Shown here: positions 1 to 12,700 of the stretch, one piece after another
Numbering within the stretch: position 1 is the stretch's first letter
Layout of the letters: each line of letters begins with the position of its first letter
NCBI RefSeq assembly: GCF_014805625.2
Contig: NW_023998414.1
Coordinates: forward strand, 18,147,280-18,211,279
Source: Glossina fuscipes
Lineage: Eukaryota; Arthropoda; Insecta; Diptera; Glossinidae
Length of the DNA: 64,000 nucleotides
Direction: 5' to 3'
The notes under the pieces: model-generated
The model's database searches: none
The model's input: the letters and a program-made list of their open reading frames with translations, nothing else
What the model was told of the DNA's origin: nothing
Made by a program: the position numbers and the translations under genes

Positions 1-633
1 ACTATTATCAATTCTCACAAAAACGAATTAGTGATTAGGTTCCAGGCATAGCTTGGTACTTCTCCTTGTACATTAAAAATCAATTGGAGAAAACTTGGAA
101 GGCGTATGGTATGATAATCCGAAAGTAAGACTAACTATGACAACGTGATGAGGGCACTTGACTGTGGTTACCCCACTAAATAATGACAGCTGTTAGATAA
201 TCTTTGCCTTGTGCAGAGGGGAAATCTTGGACTACACATGAATTCTTATATCTGATAAAGATCCCCCCCAATAATGCAGGATTGTCTTGCAAATTAATGG
301 CCGCAAATTATCGCTTGCATATGATTCGTCAACCAGCGGGCTTTGTCTGATTAACTCTATTTGGGAGGATAAATTGCAAAGATTACTTGGCACAGAGCAG
401 GGATATTGTCACGCACATCATAAATTTGTTATAAATCAGACATTAATACAATATGCATATTAAGATAAAAAGGCGCCTTGGATGACTAGGCTGTAGTCCT
501 GATTTTTATTGTAGAAACAAGTGTTACGATATTGCAAAGTGCATTGTGAAGAATTGAATTTACATTTATTATTTAAAATATCGTCAGTCGCTGCGCGCTA
601 GTTTTGTCATATTTTAGAACTTTCCTAAATTTT
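1..633. other. No gene seen; AT-rich unique-looking DNA
   Basis: No reading frame longer than about 60 codons and no recognisable repeat, RNA gene or transposase motif. I see nothing to annotate before the T-run that marks the end of the SINE fragment at about 634. Confidence 0.5.
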
Positions 634-800
634 TTTTTTTTTTTAATATAACCACTCAGGGGATGTGTCCGGTATTCCATTAACACGATGACTGTGTGAA
701 AGAAGAAAGAGAAGCGAAAAAAATGGGGAGGTGGTGGCCGCAGCCTAGTGGCTATATGCAGAATCGACAAGTGTTATCCTCTGACCACAATCGGAAATGT
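634..800 (-). repeat. SINE fragment (family S1), 3' part with poly(A) tail
   Basis: On the minus strand this reads GGCCACCACCTCCCC, a pyrimidine-rich stretch, then CCCCTGAGTGG followed by a run of A (the T-run at about 634-650). The same ordered motifs (tRNA-derived head where present, GGCCAC core, CT-rich linker, CCTGAGTG end, A-tail) occur at 18285-18400, 24290-24480 and 49960-50215. The A-tail directly after CCTGAGTGG indicates an element copied from RNA by a LINE machinery. The tRNA-like head is not recognisable here, so this is a 5'-truncated or diverged copy. Confidence 0.6.
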
Positions 801-1327
801 GGCGGACATTAAGGAACGGCTTGTAGGATGAATACGTCTATCGAGTTCATGAAGACATTGCTTGTGTACAAATATTTATGTCAAGTTAAGGATAACTGAC
901 GACCACGTCGAAGATTGTAATTTTACGTGAAAAGTGGTGGTGGATGAGACAACATTTTTTTTTGTTTTCAGAATTTTCGTTGAGGTTGCGGATAAAAGAT
1001 AATTGATTATTGATTATTAACCATATTTTTTGATAGCAATTTCTCGGGTAATGTTAACATCGTCTACTTGACAGAATTAGCAGAAAAAAGTTTTAATATT
1101 TTGTATTTGAAAATTCCAATATAAGAGATAATTCCTCTTATAGAGTAGACCTTATGGTCTATAATTTAAAACATAACATATAAAGCATAACTTTTGCTGA
1201 AAATTTGTGCGTTTAAGGTCTCTTGTAAATTTTATAGTATACCGTCTGTTGTTTTACTAATAACTAGATTTACTTTAGGCAACAAAAAGTCCGCACCCCA
1301 TGTAATAAACTTTTTGAGTTTGCATAC

Positions 1328-1338
<11 letters not shown>
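801..1338. other. No gene seen
   Basis: AT-rich sequence with a T-run near 955-964. No motif or repeat match noticed. Confidence 0.45.

Positions 1339-1386
<48 letters not shown>
1339..1386. repeat. (TA)n microsatellite
   Basis: Uninterrupted TA dinucleotides, about 24 units. It creates a spurious Ile-Tyr reading frame on the plus strand. Confidence 0.95.
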
Positions 1387-1390
<4 letters not shown>

Positions 1391-1574
1391 TTATAGTTTC
1401 AGTTTTACCCTTACTTTTATATGCACTTAAATGCATATATAGACCCGACAAACTCGTTCTACCTGTAACCAAACATGGCTAAACTTATATGAATCATTTT
1501 TATTTGTTATTTACCCTTGAGGCGTTTAAACACGCATATTTTCTTTAAATATTATACATATATAAATACATACA

Positions 1575-1577
<3 letters not shown>

Positions 1578-1610
<33 letters not shown>
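1578..1610. repeat. (TA)n microsatellite
   Basis: Uninterrupted AT dinucleotides, about 16 units, followed by TTTATATATG. Confidence 0.95.
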
Positions 1611-1619
<9 letters not shown>

Positions 1620-3298
1620 GCATTCATAATTATTATATATAATGCATCATAATCGTACACATAACCACATGCATGGATTTATCCATATATACTTATGTGC
1701 AAATGTACAGTAACCCCTTAATCATTTGTGTATACTCCTCGAGCACTGTCTCGCTGATGTTATGGCTTTAAAAGTCAGATAAGTCATGTGACCTCTTACG
1801 TATTAACTGTATATGTGCACAGGTATGTCTGTGCGCATATGTGGGGCTATTAGTGCAATCACCTAACTTTGCTTGTACCAACTCCGACCGATGACAAGAG
1901 TCGGGCCATCCTTTGTATGAATTACGTGTCTACGTACATGCCTGCGCGCATAACTTGTGAAAGTCTTTGCATACCTTTGCATGTTATAATAATAAACAGT
2001 GAAAACCGAGGGACGGTAGAATTAAATAGCAGCAAAACTCTTTTTCTTTTTTTTTTCCTTCTTTTTTTTTTTTTTTATTCTTAATGTGTATGCTCATACA
2101 ACTGTGTTTTCTGTATACATATAAAAAATTTATGCGACAAATTTGTTGTGACTTGTAATATCTACATATTAATGTTGCATATAAGTTGTTATACATGAAC
2201 TTTTACCACCTTTTAAGCATTCTGTTTTTCATGTTTTTTTCTGCCCTCCTCACTGCCCCTCTTCATTTTTAAGTTTTATATTTTTTATTCTTTTTGAATT
2301 GAAAATGTGTGGTAATATTTCCTTCCTTTTTGTCCGCCTTATACTCTGCTTTACTCTGTGCATTCATAGGGTTTTAAAAGTTGTTATGTTATTACCTCTC
2401 TGCCGTATTATGATTCAAATGTAGCAACCAGGCATTGATTGTGCGTTTTTCTTCTTTTTTTTATCAAAGTTTCTTTTTTTCTTGTTAATTTATCGTCAAT
2501 TTTAACGGCGTCTTATATCGTTCATATTGGGGAAGAGTTGGGGCGGAGTGGGCGGGTAATTGTATTGTATGACAATTTTGCGATAATTAATCACAGTTGT
2601 GTGTTTAGGGTGTAGTTGTTAATCAATGGATAATAAAAAGTTGTCTTTACATTTTCGCACACGCATCTATACACCCACCCACAACTACACACACATGCAA
2701 CCTTTAAATGCAAAATATCAATTAAATAAATATTTATGATTTTTGTTCATCATTTTGTAAGTGGTACTTACCAGCGCAAAATATTTTATCGCTTGTCCGC
2801 TTGGTTTTCTACGAAAATTTCTCATTTCTTTTTAATTTCGCATTCCTAAGAGAAAAGATTAATTTTCATAGAAATGATTTTGCTTCTTTTCAGCGCATAC
2901 GTACTATATCTTTACTACAGACATAGTATACGTTTATTATTATACCTTTAAAAGCCCAAAATTATGTTAAAGCAATTAAAATAATTAATTCAAATATTTA
3001 AATTTATTTATTTACAATCTCTTAATTGCTGCAATTTGTTGTTAGGATTAATTCGGATCTTATTTTTGTCCTAATACCAATGTAGATATATCAATTTATT
3101 TATTCCGTTTGCAATAGCGAATAATACAGAATAGCAATCATAAATCTGCCTTCTAAGCCTACAAAATAAAATATATACTGACGACAAGAGCGTTTCCAAT
3201 CATTCTCGACTCTTGATAATCTTGAACATCGGCATAACTTCGACTGTACTGTGCCTACATATAGGTAACTTTATGGCATGTGCTTTAAAGAGATCAAT

Positions 3299-3303
<5 letters not shown>
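1611..3303. other. No gene seen; T-rich low complexity
   Basis: Long pyrimidine/T runs at about 2040-2080. No transposase, RNA gene or dispersed-repeat motif was recognised. The small frames here are Phe- or Lys-rich translations of the homopolymers. Confidence 0.45.

Positions 3304-3358
<55 letters not shown>
3304..3358. repeat. (GA)n microsatellite
   Basis: About 27 uninterrupted GA units. It yields shadow reading frames on both strands (Arg-Glu on plus, Ser-Leu on minus); neither is a gene. Confidence 0.97.
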
Positions 3359-3362
<4 letters not shown>

Positions 3363-6300
3363 ACTAGAGACTTCAAAAAATTCATAATAGAGGATATATG
3401 CATATAAATAAAAATGTAACAAAGAAGACATTAGTTATGCTCTATCCATTGATTCGTATATAATAACTATAAACTTACGAATTTAGGTCGAAAGATACTC
3501 ATTGCAATAAATAAGTTTACTTCGAGATTTAAAGAACGTAGTGTGGTAATGTGGTAGGTGACCTCTTTCTTTGAATTCCTAAAAAATGTAAAAAATCATT
3601 CCGCCTTGCATACACTATACGAATATGAAGGACAGACTCGTTCCTTTAGACAAATTTTTTGAAAGTGTAACGACTTTTTCTAAATATAATAGTTTGCAAG
3701 TTCTCATCATGTATTATATAAATGAAAATACTTTATTGTAATAAATTCGAAGGCTAACGAAGGAGAGAATGATCGTGAACGCAAGGGTAAACCTTAATCA
3801 ATCGACTTTAACCTAAACGGGAGAACTAATAGAAAAGGTCGAAAACTAATTGGCGTTTATTATATTCAATATAGTTTTCGCACAATTCTCATATTAAAAT
3901 GTAAAAGCCTTAAAATATGCTTTAATTAATTCAATTTTTGACCCCAAAAAGCATGCTTAACGTTTGAAATTGATTTTAAATGACCTAAAAACCCTTATTA
4001 AAAAAAATTCAATCATGCGGGCACATAAACGAAAAGTACGGAGAAGAAAAAAAAAGCATAGAGAATAAAATTAAATAAAAAGAAAAAAAGAAGAAAAAAA
4101 TATGTTCAAGTGCTTGGTAAATAAAATTAAAATTTTACTATAGTACGGACAAAAAGAAAAAGAAGAGTTCCAAAAACCAAGAAAAGAATTTTTGTATATT
4201 CTATAGAAAAAAACTTACAGACAGGAATTCCCGCAAAATCTTCAACTGAAAAGAAATAAATGAAAAATGCAAATTTCATACAGGCTGGCTTTTTTTCTTG
4301 CGCTGTAACTTAGAAACGAACAAAAAAGAATTAGAAAAAGTTTTTGGTTTAACAAACAGACGCTCAACTTTTTGTACCGAAAAAAATGGAACCATAATTA
4401 TGTGAACAAGTATGCTTTTGGCTAAGTGCGCTCAAAACTTTTTTCCCCGAAAGACTGAAATTTATTATAAATGTTTAAATTTTAAACATGAAGATGGGGA
4501 AAACAAAGAACTTTGGAAATTTATTTTTTTTGTGTATACCTTTTTACTTTTGTAAATACCTTTTCAAACCAACTTTTATTGTACGTAGATATAGTTTACT
4601 GTTTTCTTAGATGCTTCCTAGAGTTCATCTAGATATGAGCGGGAGCCTCTTCCTGGCTGTTTAAGGTGCGATAATCGATAAGAACAGATCGATAAGAATG
4701 AATAATAGCATCGAAGATAAGTTTACTTCACCCTTCTATATATATATGTATAATGTGTTGAGAAGAATATTGGGTTCATATTTGATCGCGGAGTGACTTC
4801 GAACAACACCACTGCTACGTTCCGTGAAAATGTGGTGCTTTTCATTAATTCTCAGTCGTATTGTTGTGGTTATAAGAAAACAAAACAGAAATCCTCGTAC
4901 GTATGAAATACAGATAGAAAGCCGAAAATCACGTTTTGCGGGCATGCCAGCAGACTGGTTAGAATCATTTTAATTCTGCATTCTCAGTTCGTCTTAATAA
5001 ATTTTCGAACTAAAACCTATATCATTATTTTCCTCAGGTTGGCGATTATTCCAGGTAAAAATACCTACTCTAGATGCGTTCACTATAAGTCACGTCTATT
5101 TGCAAGTATTGGTCTATATAAATAAGCGTAGTAATCATCTAAATCCCTTCCCATTATACCATCTGAACGAATCGGAAAAAAAAGAAGTTTCAATACTTAC
5201 TGAATCTATTATAAAAAAAAATTAAATTATTTTTATTCCTTAAGTGCAACTTCTTAGCTTATATAATATCCATCCATTTTTTTTTAATATCATATTTGTA
5301 CTATTGTAGTCCTTTCTTAATGAGAGAAGAATAGCTTTTGATAAGATGTTTCCATAGCATTTAATTATATATTAAATTATATACATTAAGCGGATTTTAT
5401 TGTAAATAAAATACAGTTTAAAAAGAGATAAATTCAAGCCGATATATGGTGAGTTTAGAAACGAAAAATTGGTGGAGCGCATCTGGCTGTTATAACTACT
5501 ATAATATTCTTATTGCAGCTCTTAGTTTTTTAAGGTAAATTCTATATTATACAATAGCTAAAGTAGTGAGTTAGAGTTAATGCCAAGTTCGTGGCAATTT
5601 TCACACCTGGGTTGAGAAATTAGTTTCGGAACGTATGTACTAAACTTTAATTCTTTCTATTTTATTGCTTGTCATTGCAGGAATATAGACGGACGGACGT
5701 GTATTTTGTACTAGTATATACGGTACTACAATATAGTGTATTTTATACTAGTATGTATTGTGTTATACTTGAGCATAATATAGTGTATATTATTATACTA
5801 CACTAAAGTATAGGATACTAGTATAATTGAGTAGGCTTTCAAATCAAATTTTAATTAATGTTAATTATTTAAGAGAGCTCTGTGAAGGCCTTAATGGAAT
5901 TTTGTTAACAGATATGGTAAGTGTCTTTGCTAGTTAAATTCGAATATATCTTCACGCCTTTTATGAAACCGTTTCTTGGAGCTTTGGATAGGCGTAGCTC
6001 TGCGATAAAAAACCGTAAAGTTTATTGCTAAACTCCTATAAGCGGTAAGTAGTGTGTGCCTTACGATATACGTGAGTTCGCGTTCTAACTTGGTATGTCC
6101 TATCTTCCCCTATGTTATCAGCAGACATTGCTCTTCCCGATTAACACTGAAGTCAATCACATTCTTAAATTCTTATGACGATACCTAAATGTGGGCTTTT
6201 CTGGCAATGCCCGTAAATGACGAGACATTTTTTCGAAATGGGATTCGAAAATTGCGTGAGAGTTGAGTATACCCTCAATATTACATTAGGCTTCTTGTCC

Positions 6301-7424
6301 TAACAGAAAAGCTAAGAAAATGATGAAATATCTTCCACTTCTGTATATCTACTGTAGGATCATCTAGAGAATAGGCGTAGAAATTTGTATTGTTTCATTT
6401 GTTGCAGTTGATGAGTAATAAGCAAAAACCCTACATTTGTTACCTTCCATGTAGGCATGTGCATTCACCAACATATGGGTATAAAAGCTTCCCATATTTC
6501 TGGCTCCACTTGAAATTGATATCCTAACCTTTCCGATCGAGAGTACTTTTATCATAGAGGCATACACATACTGATAGATAGACAGACGGACAAGAATGTA
6601 TACAACATTTCATATATTGCACATGTTTTGAGAAGATATATATGCCCCACCCGTTATTTCGTTAGTGGGTATAATTAATATATAACCATCGTCTGCCGGC
6701 GATTATAATAGTACGGATTATAACTATGAAAGGATTTAGTTTGAGGTGATTGTGATTGCTATTGTTATTGTTATTTGTTTTTGCTTTATAGCAATTTAAT
6801 ACATTATATATTATTCATGTAAATAATGATTGATTGTATAGTTGAGGTTATTGAATTATATTATATAGTTGTTTCCAGCTGTTAATAACGAGTTGAACAT
6901 CAATTAGGTATACGTGAATCTATGTAGCTTTACATATAAATATAAAAAGACTATAATAATAAATAGCTTTCCGGGTTTCAGTCAGTTTAACGTTTGCTTT
7001 TGCTACTTGCGTTTAATTACAAGTTTCATGATTTTGATATTTTAAATCAAAATGCTTTCATTTCTGATTCTTTTTTTTTTCCATTTCCATTTTGCTTTTT
7101 TTTCTGTTTTTTTTTTTTCTACTTAACAAAAAAACTTAATTTACGTAAGGGTTCACATAATCGTATTTACGCAACAATGTTTTCTTTTCTTTTTTTTTTG
7201 TTTTTTTAACTTACTGTATGTACGTGAAAATGTATTAATTTAGTTAGCTCTTTGAAAGATCCTATTAAATATTTTATATGTTTGTGCTATGTACCGATTA
7301 TGTGCGTGATTAGTAGAATCTTATAATCTCAATCGGATGTTTATTAGAATTTCAGTAAGAAATAAAATAAATAAAAATACTATAACGGGCCACGGTCAGT
7401 TATTCAATTAAGATTGACTTTTCA
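3359..7424. other. No gene seen; A/T-rich with low-complexity patches
   Basis: Contains an A-rich patch around 4010-4200, a cluster of TACTAGTAT-type words at 5700-5825 (annotated separately), a GACAGACGGAC word at about 6578 that may be a remnant of the R1 repeat, and a T-rich stretch at 7068-7210. None of the small frames resembles a protein family. Confidence 0.4.
5700..5825. repeat. Cluster of TACTAGTAT words with inverted symmetry
   Basis: The palindromic word ATACTAGTAT or a close relative occurs about three times (near 5710, 5748 and 5817), interleaved with ATATAGTGTAT words (near 5733 and 5780). The block is almost entirely A, T, C-TA and G-TA steps. It may be a decayed tandem repeat with a unit of about 35-70 bases; no family recognised. 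Confidence 0.45.
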
Positions 7425-7712
7425 AAAACAAGGTATTGTAAGAGAAATGATCGAAAAATTGATGCGATCTAAATCATTTGCAGTAACATTGGGTCAAAAA
7501 ATGTCGATATGTCAAAGTTGATCAAAATACCTTTAACAGTTTCAATCTGTAGAGCACAAAAAACATGACGGACAGACAAACTTAAAGCTATTTAGAAAGC
7601 GATTGCGAATCGATCGGTATAATAAACGCCGCGTCTAACTCAAGTCACTCTGGGTGTTGCATACGTTCGCACAAACTTAACCTTGTACAGCAAGTGGTGT
7701 AAGGTATGACGA
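7425..7712 (-). repeat. Dispersed repeat R1, copy a
   Basis: On the minus strand the copy reads from a box A (TACCTTACACCACTTGCTGT) through a CAACACCCAGAGTGACTTGAG segment and box B (TTATACCGATCGATTCGCAA) to box C (TTTGTCTGTCCGTCATG) and a diverged box D near 7500. The order and spacing match copies at 9480-9752, 24540-24782 and, on the plus strand, 61715-62060. No reading frame is shared between copies. The element is non-coding as seen here, and its class is unknown. Confidence 0.7.
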
Positions 7713-7984
7713 TGTGGAGAAAAATAGAAAGACTTAGCTTGGATTCAAGTTATTTTTACGTAGATCGACTGAAAGTTAAAGAATATGCTTATGTATGCTG
7801 TGATAAATACTCACTAAAATTTCATTCAAGCCCGTTGAAAGCGCAATCCTTGTTTACAAATCATTTAAATGAATCGCTAGCAAGTTGGATCTGTTGTACA
7901 AATGAAAGAAATGAGATAGCGGGCTGTTATTAAGTGTATGTTTTCGAGACACAGTGTGGCTACAAAAATTGAAGATGACTTTTG

Positions 7985-8300
7985 CTAGCTATCTGCAGAC
8001 ACTGTGCACCGTCGTTTACCAGGTTAAAAGTTTGGGTAGCTGAATCGAAACGTGGCCGTAGCAGCTTGGAAGGCAGCGAGCCAGTAATCAAAAAAAATAT
8101 CGATCGAGTGCGCTAAATATTGCTCGAAGACTATCGGGTTAAGACTCGAGAGATAAAAACCAAAGGACGGATTTCAGATTTAAGTGTAAGAAAACTAAGT
8201 TGTGCGTTTGCTCACTGTGGAGTAACAAGTGGGTTGTGGATAACCCACATTACGAACGGATTTTGCATAAAAAAGCTTTTTTTCTTATTTAAGCCGGAGA
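7985..8300 (+). pseudogene. mariner-type transposase relic, N-terminal DNA-binding half
   Basis: Frame from 8003 reads CAPSFTRLKVWVAESKRGRS, then continues to NIDRVR, a stop at 8114-8116, then LLEDYRVKTREI. This matches the mariner transposase N-terminal region (the APSYSTVKKWVAEFKRGRxS and LxDRRxKxREIAE consensus), which carries the paired helix-turn-helix that binds the terminal inverted repeats. After the REI motif a weaker match runs GVTSGLWITHITNGFCIKKL, like the GISxGSVxxILHExLGMKKL segment. The in-frame stop and loss of the central and catalytic parts show it is dead. No terminal inverted repeats were located. It lies about 270 bases from R1 copy a. Confidence 0.8.
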
Positions 8301-9479
8301 TTTTCAGACAACGTTCGTAATTATCCCGCGTTGTTTAGTATTGCAATTGAGCAATTTCTTTGTATAGGGGGCGTAAGCGCAATTAGTGAAAGTTCCAATT
8401 ATTTTTTTCTTCTGGTTTTTCTATATATATATGCTGTTTTATGGAAATACGAAAAATTCATAACTTGGGGAAAATAATTAGAAAGAGAAAGCTAAACTTG
8501 CACAATTACATTAAGTGTTTCTCCGCCAGAATGGAATGGCCCTTATGCTATAATATTGAGCCTACGCTTCTTCTTTACAAGCGAAGTGAAAATATATTTC
8601 CTATGTGTTATACGTGTGCACTCTATACTCGGGGGTGTATAAAGAAATTTGACCTAAGCCGGGCATAACCTTTTTTTTGGTTGCTTCTCTTGGCTTTTTA
8701 AGCCTCATAATTCTTTTTTTTTTTAATTCTCTATATGAAAATACGCAAAAATAAGCTACTTAAAACAATGCATGTACTTGCAAGCAGTAATCACCCCTAA
8801 CAGTGCAGAATGTTTTTCGTTTAAAACAAAGCCATAAAGTCTGTATTAACTTTGTTTAAATTGTGTAACATCACGTTTTAAAATGATCACACGTTGTTTA
8901 TTTGCCGATAACCAAGAGAAGCTCATTCGTTCTCTTTGTCAATATTAAATATTGAAGAAAGTTCTAAGTAGATTCGTTATTTTACATATAGCGATGTATG
9001 TTGTTCTTGTTATAACATGGACGACATAGTTTATATAGCGGACTAAGCAATTTGTGTTATCATTTTGCATACATTTACTCGCAGCAAGAAAGAATTTACA
9101 CGTAATGGTTACATCGGAATATTGGTTTTTTATTCTGACACACCTTTTATGGCTGACAGAACGCTATGAGGACATTATAGGTTGACACATTTTTAGTTTA
9201 TTTTTGCAACACCATTTCTTTTTTCTTTTGCATCATATCACATCCATTACGGTTGAATGAAGTTTTACCTTGTAATAGAATTTTACTGCATGTAGTATTG
9301 TTGCGCTTTAAATTGGTCAGCATTTTCATTACATAATGTTTCTAAGAAATATTATTCTTGGGAAAAGGCGCAAATGCAAATATTTTTCATTTATTTTCAT
9401 GCATTAACAATTAATTGTTTTGATGCATAATCACACACATTATAGTGAGACAATGTCTACCACTAAACACCCTATGACA
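8301..9479. other. No gene seen
   Basis: AT-rich sequence. A 75-codon frame at 8441-8668 has no recognisable domain. No continuation of the mariner catalytic domain was found downstream of 8300. Confidence 0.45.
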
Positions 9480-9752
9480 CTTCCTTTAATACAGTTATTC
9501 ATTGAACGGCCTATCAAAATAAGGCCGTCTATTGGAAGTGATCGAGAAAATGGTCCGACCAGAAGCTTTGTCAAGAGCGCTTGGTCCTTGGACCAAAACA
9601 TCTCGATAGGCATGCTTAGATCAGTTCAGGATGTGATTCGTGAGTCGATTTGTATAATAAAAGATGTGTTTATCTCAGGTCCTTCCGTGTGTTGCATATA
9701 TCCGCATAAACTAGATATATCATTGTACCACAAGCGGTGTAGGATATAACAA
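9480..9752 (-). repeat. Dispersed repeat R1, copy b
   Basis: On the minus strand: box A GTTATATCCTACACCGCTTG at the right end, then GCAACACACGGAAGGACC, box B TTATACAAATCGACTCACGA, then box D CCAAGGACCAAGCGCTCTTG and box E TCGATCACTTCCAATAGACG. It extends further into the D/E end than copy a and is one of the better-preserved examples. A 109-codon frame on the plus strand over this copy is an accident of the repeat; the other copies do not conserve it. Confidence 0.7.
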
Positions 9753-9759
9753 GAGTCAC

Positions 9760-12700
9760 CCAGATTTTCCGATTTCAGAAAACGGTTCCCCTGATCCATT
9801 TAATCGGTTCATTCATCGATTTTTTTGTTTAGAAATAACCAAAATCCCATATTACGCATGCGGCCGCCTGATAGTTTGATTAAATCCATGTTCAATAAAG
9901 TTGGTTCGTATGTCAAAATTTACAAATCTGTACTATTCTATTGAAATATCTCGGAAGTTGCGACATGTGACTTGAATAAATAAATAAATACATGGATGGA
10001 TGTTGAAGGGAGATATATGGCTATTGTGTTCCTTTCGAAGTGTACCATTTTCAGTACACGCTCAATGCATGTGTACGCCAAAATTATTAATTCAAGTTAT
10101 GTTCTTAGAATTTAAAAATTAATTGCTAACATTATTTTACGTGATGTTACGATCTTTACAACATTGCGTTAGCCATGGGCCAATAAGGGTACATGCGGTG
10201 AGACGATGCGAGTTGTCAGTGAATATTTCACTTCTTAATTAGTTATATCCTTTGCTGTTGTATTTTAAGAAGTGCTAATGAAGATAAATGTTTGAATTAT
10301 TATTAAAAAATAATTGGAATTTTATATTTCACACGCATATGAAATATCGGAGACTCAAACTCAAACACAGTTTAAAATAAATCAAAATTTGTGAAGACGT
10401 TAACCATGTCATTCTCTTATTCTTTGCTTCAAATCTATGAATACGTAAGTGACATACGTTATGCTTTTTGCTTCATGTTCATTGCGTTCATTAGTTTAAT
10501 CACTTAATTTTTTTGTTATATGAAACATTTTGTTGTTCGGACATTTAAAACTACCAAAGAACATAATATTTACTCTCCTAAGCATATAAAGAAGTTTTTA
10601 TGCAAAGTTAGTAAATAGTTTAACTTATATTGTAAGTCGATTTAGAAAGCGATTTTGAAACGAATATGAAAAAAAAAGATCTCAAACCTTTCTAAATGTT
10701 GTGTGTATATAGAGTGGACAAATTCATTTGGAATTTGTTTGGTTCCAAGAACTGCGTGTCATAGAAACCTATGCAAATACTACAAGCTCTTTAAAATGAA
10801 ACTATTTATTAGAAAGCCAACAAGATACGATCCAGTTTCTTTGATTGGAAGAGAGGCATGCGTCAAGGAATGCTTTAGAATGTAGCCGCAGATTTAGAAA
10901 ATTACAAATGTTTTCTGATCAATCCTATTCAAATAGATGGATCTAAAAAGTAGTCTGGGGCATATTATAAACTTTCTTCCCATTGGAAGAACGAGGGGTT
11001 TACTACTATAGAGCATTGATTGGTTTTTAAATTTTGCGCTTTTCCCTTATTTGAGTTGTCGCGAAATTTCGAAATTTTAGTCGAAGTAGAAAAATCATTT
11101 CGTGCGATAATTCAGAATCTCAAATTATTTTTGCTAGTAGTGGACGATTTACTTGCTCCTTAACGTTAAATAAACATAATAAGTAAAAAATTGCTCCAAT
11201 TATGCTACCAATAATGGTTATTAGTAATTAAAATGAAAAAACTACGATATTTACGTATTCATCTTGGGTAGATGGTTTTTATATTTAAAGTATCATCATA
11301 TAACTGAAAATGAATGAATATAACGTCCTATGTTGATATTAATTTACCACAAAATCGTTGCATTCATATCCTAAAAGTATACTTTAATTTTCTTATAATC
11401 CATACCATAAAAATATACTTTGTTTATATATTTTTTGTTATTTTTCATTTATATAATATTTTGTAGCATTTTTTCATTGGTTTTTATTTTTCGGTTTGTT
11501 TTAGTCTTTTGATTATTTTTGAAATTTATGCGTATGTTGTTACAGTTTCCGTTTTCCGGTGTGGTGAAGTATAGGCCTGCGAACGAATTCGAAAAGAAAA
11601 AAACTATCAGCAATAAAGGCATAAACATAAATACATACATACATATATATATACATATATACATACATACATACGTATGCGGAATGCATGCATGGGAAAA
11701 AGCGAAGTCATGGTCATCAAAGTGAAATGCATGAGTGGGTGCAAGTGTATGTTTTAATAACACAAGTTATATGTTTCATTTTCCGTTTATGGTTGCTTCT
11801 TGTTTTTCGATAACGGTTAATTGGCAACTAGTTAACCTTCTCGATTTCACATTCAGAATTTTATACATTTATATTATTTTATTTTTTCTTTGGCTCATTT
11901 TTATTATTCATTATATGCTCAAGAGGTAAACTTATTTTCCTCACTTTGATTTTAGTGTTTACCACAGTGGAAATAATGCTTCACACTAATAAATATACCT
12001 ACTTTGTCATTTCTTTTGTACTATTTAGGAAAATGGGCCGAATTGTTACAAATTTCTCAAATAATTTAATCATCTTTGCTTCTCCATCTTCCACAAACTA
12101 TAGATTGAAATGCGACACATGTATTCGTAATTGATTTGCCAAGCCCAAATGTGAAGACGCGTTCCCTATAATTGCCTATAACGAAAAAAAGATTGAAACG
12201 ATGTGAAAAGGAAAAAAAAAAGAAGATGGACAAATGATAGGTAATCTTCTTAGGAGACATCGTAAATAACCTCCAAGTACTATGGTAGCTATGAACATAT
12301 CCTATTACGAATACAATTTTCAAAAATTTTCAAATATTGTTTAAAGTCACATGCTGTCGAATTAGTTGTAATGACAGAAAATGTTTAGGTAAAATTCTGT
12401 CAGGGTAAAATAGGTGAATTAGTTTCCTACCACGATTTCCAATGGAGTCGACAGTGTTAGTGGTAGTGATGTAATCTCTTCACATCGCCTAAATAAAAAC
12501 TAAATAATAAACAAAGTTAAAAGTTTACGCTGCTATTACGGATCTTGTTAAATTGTCCAACTATCCATTACTTGCATTTTCATGCAGATAAATACATGAC
12601 CAATTGCTTACGAGATGTTCCCTGTACGCATAAAATGGTGATGATCGGAAAGATGCGGCGACAAATTATACCTCATTCTATGGCCATCCACGAATCGTAA

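Noticed and set aside
3200..3407. Ser-Leu and Arg-Glu frames on both strands
   Set aside because: Both are translations of the GA microsatellite.
9420..9749. 109-codon frame over R1 copy b
   Set aside because: Not conserved in other R1 copies; the element appears non-coding.
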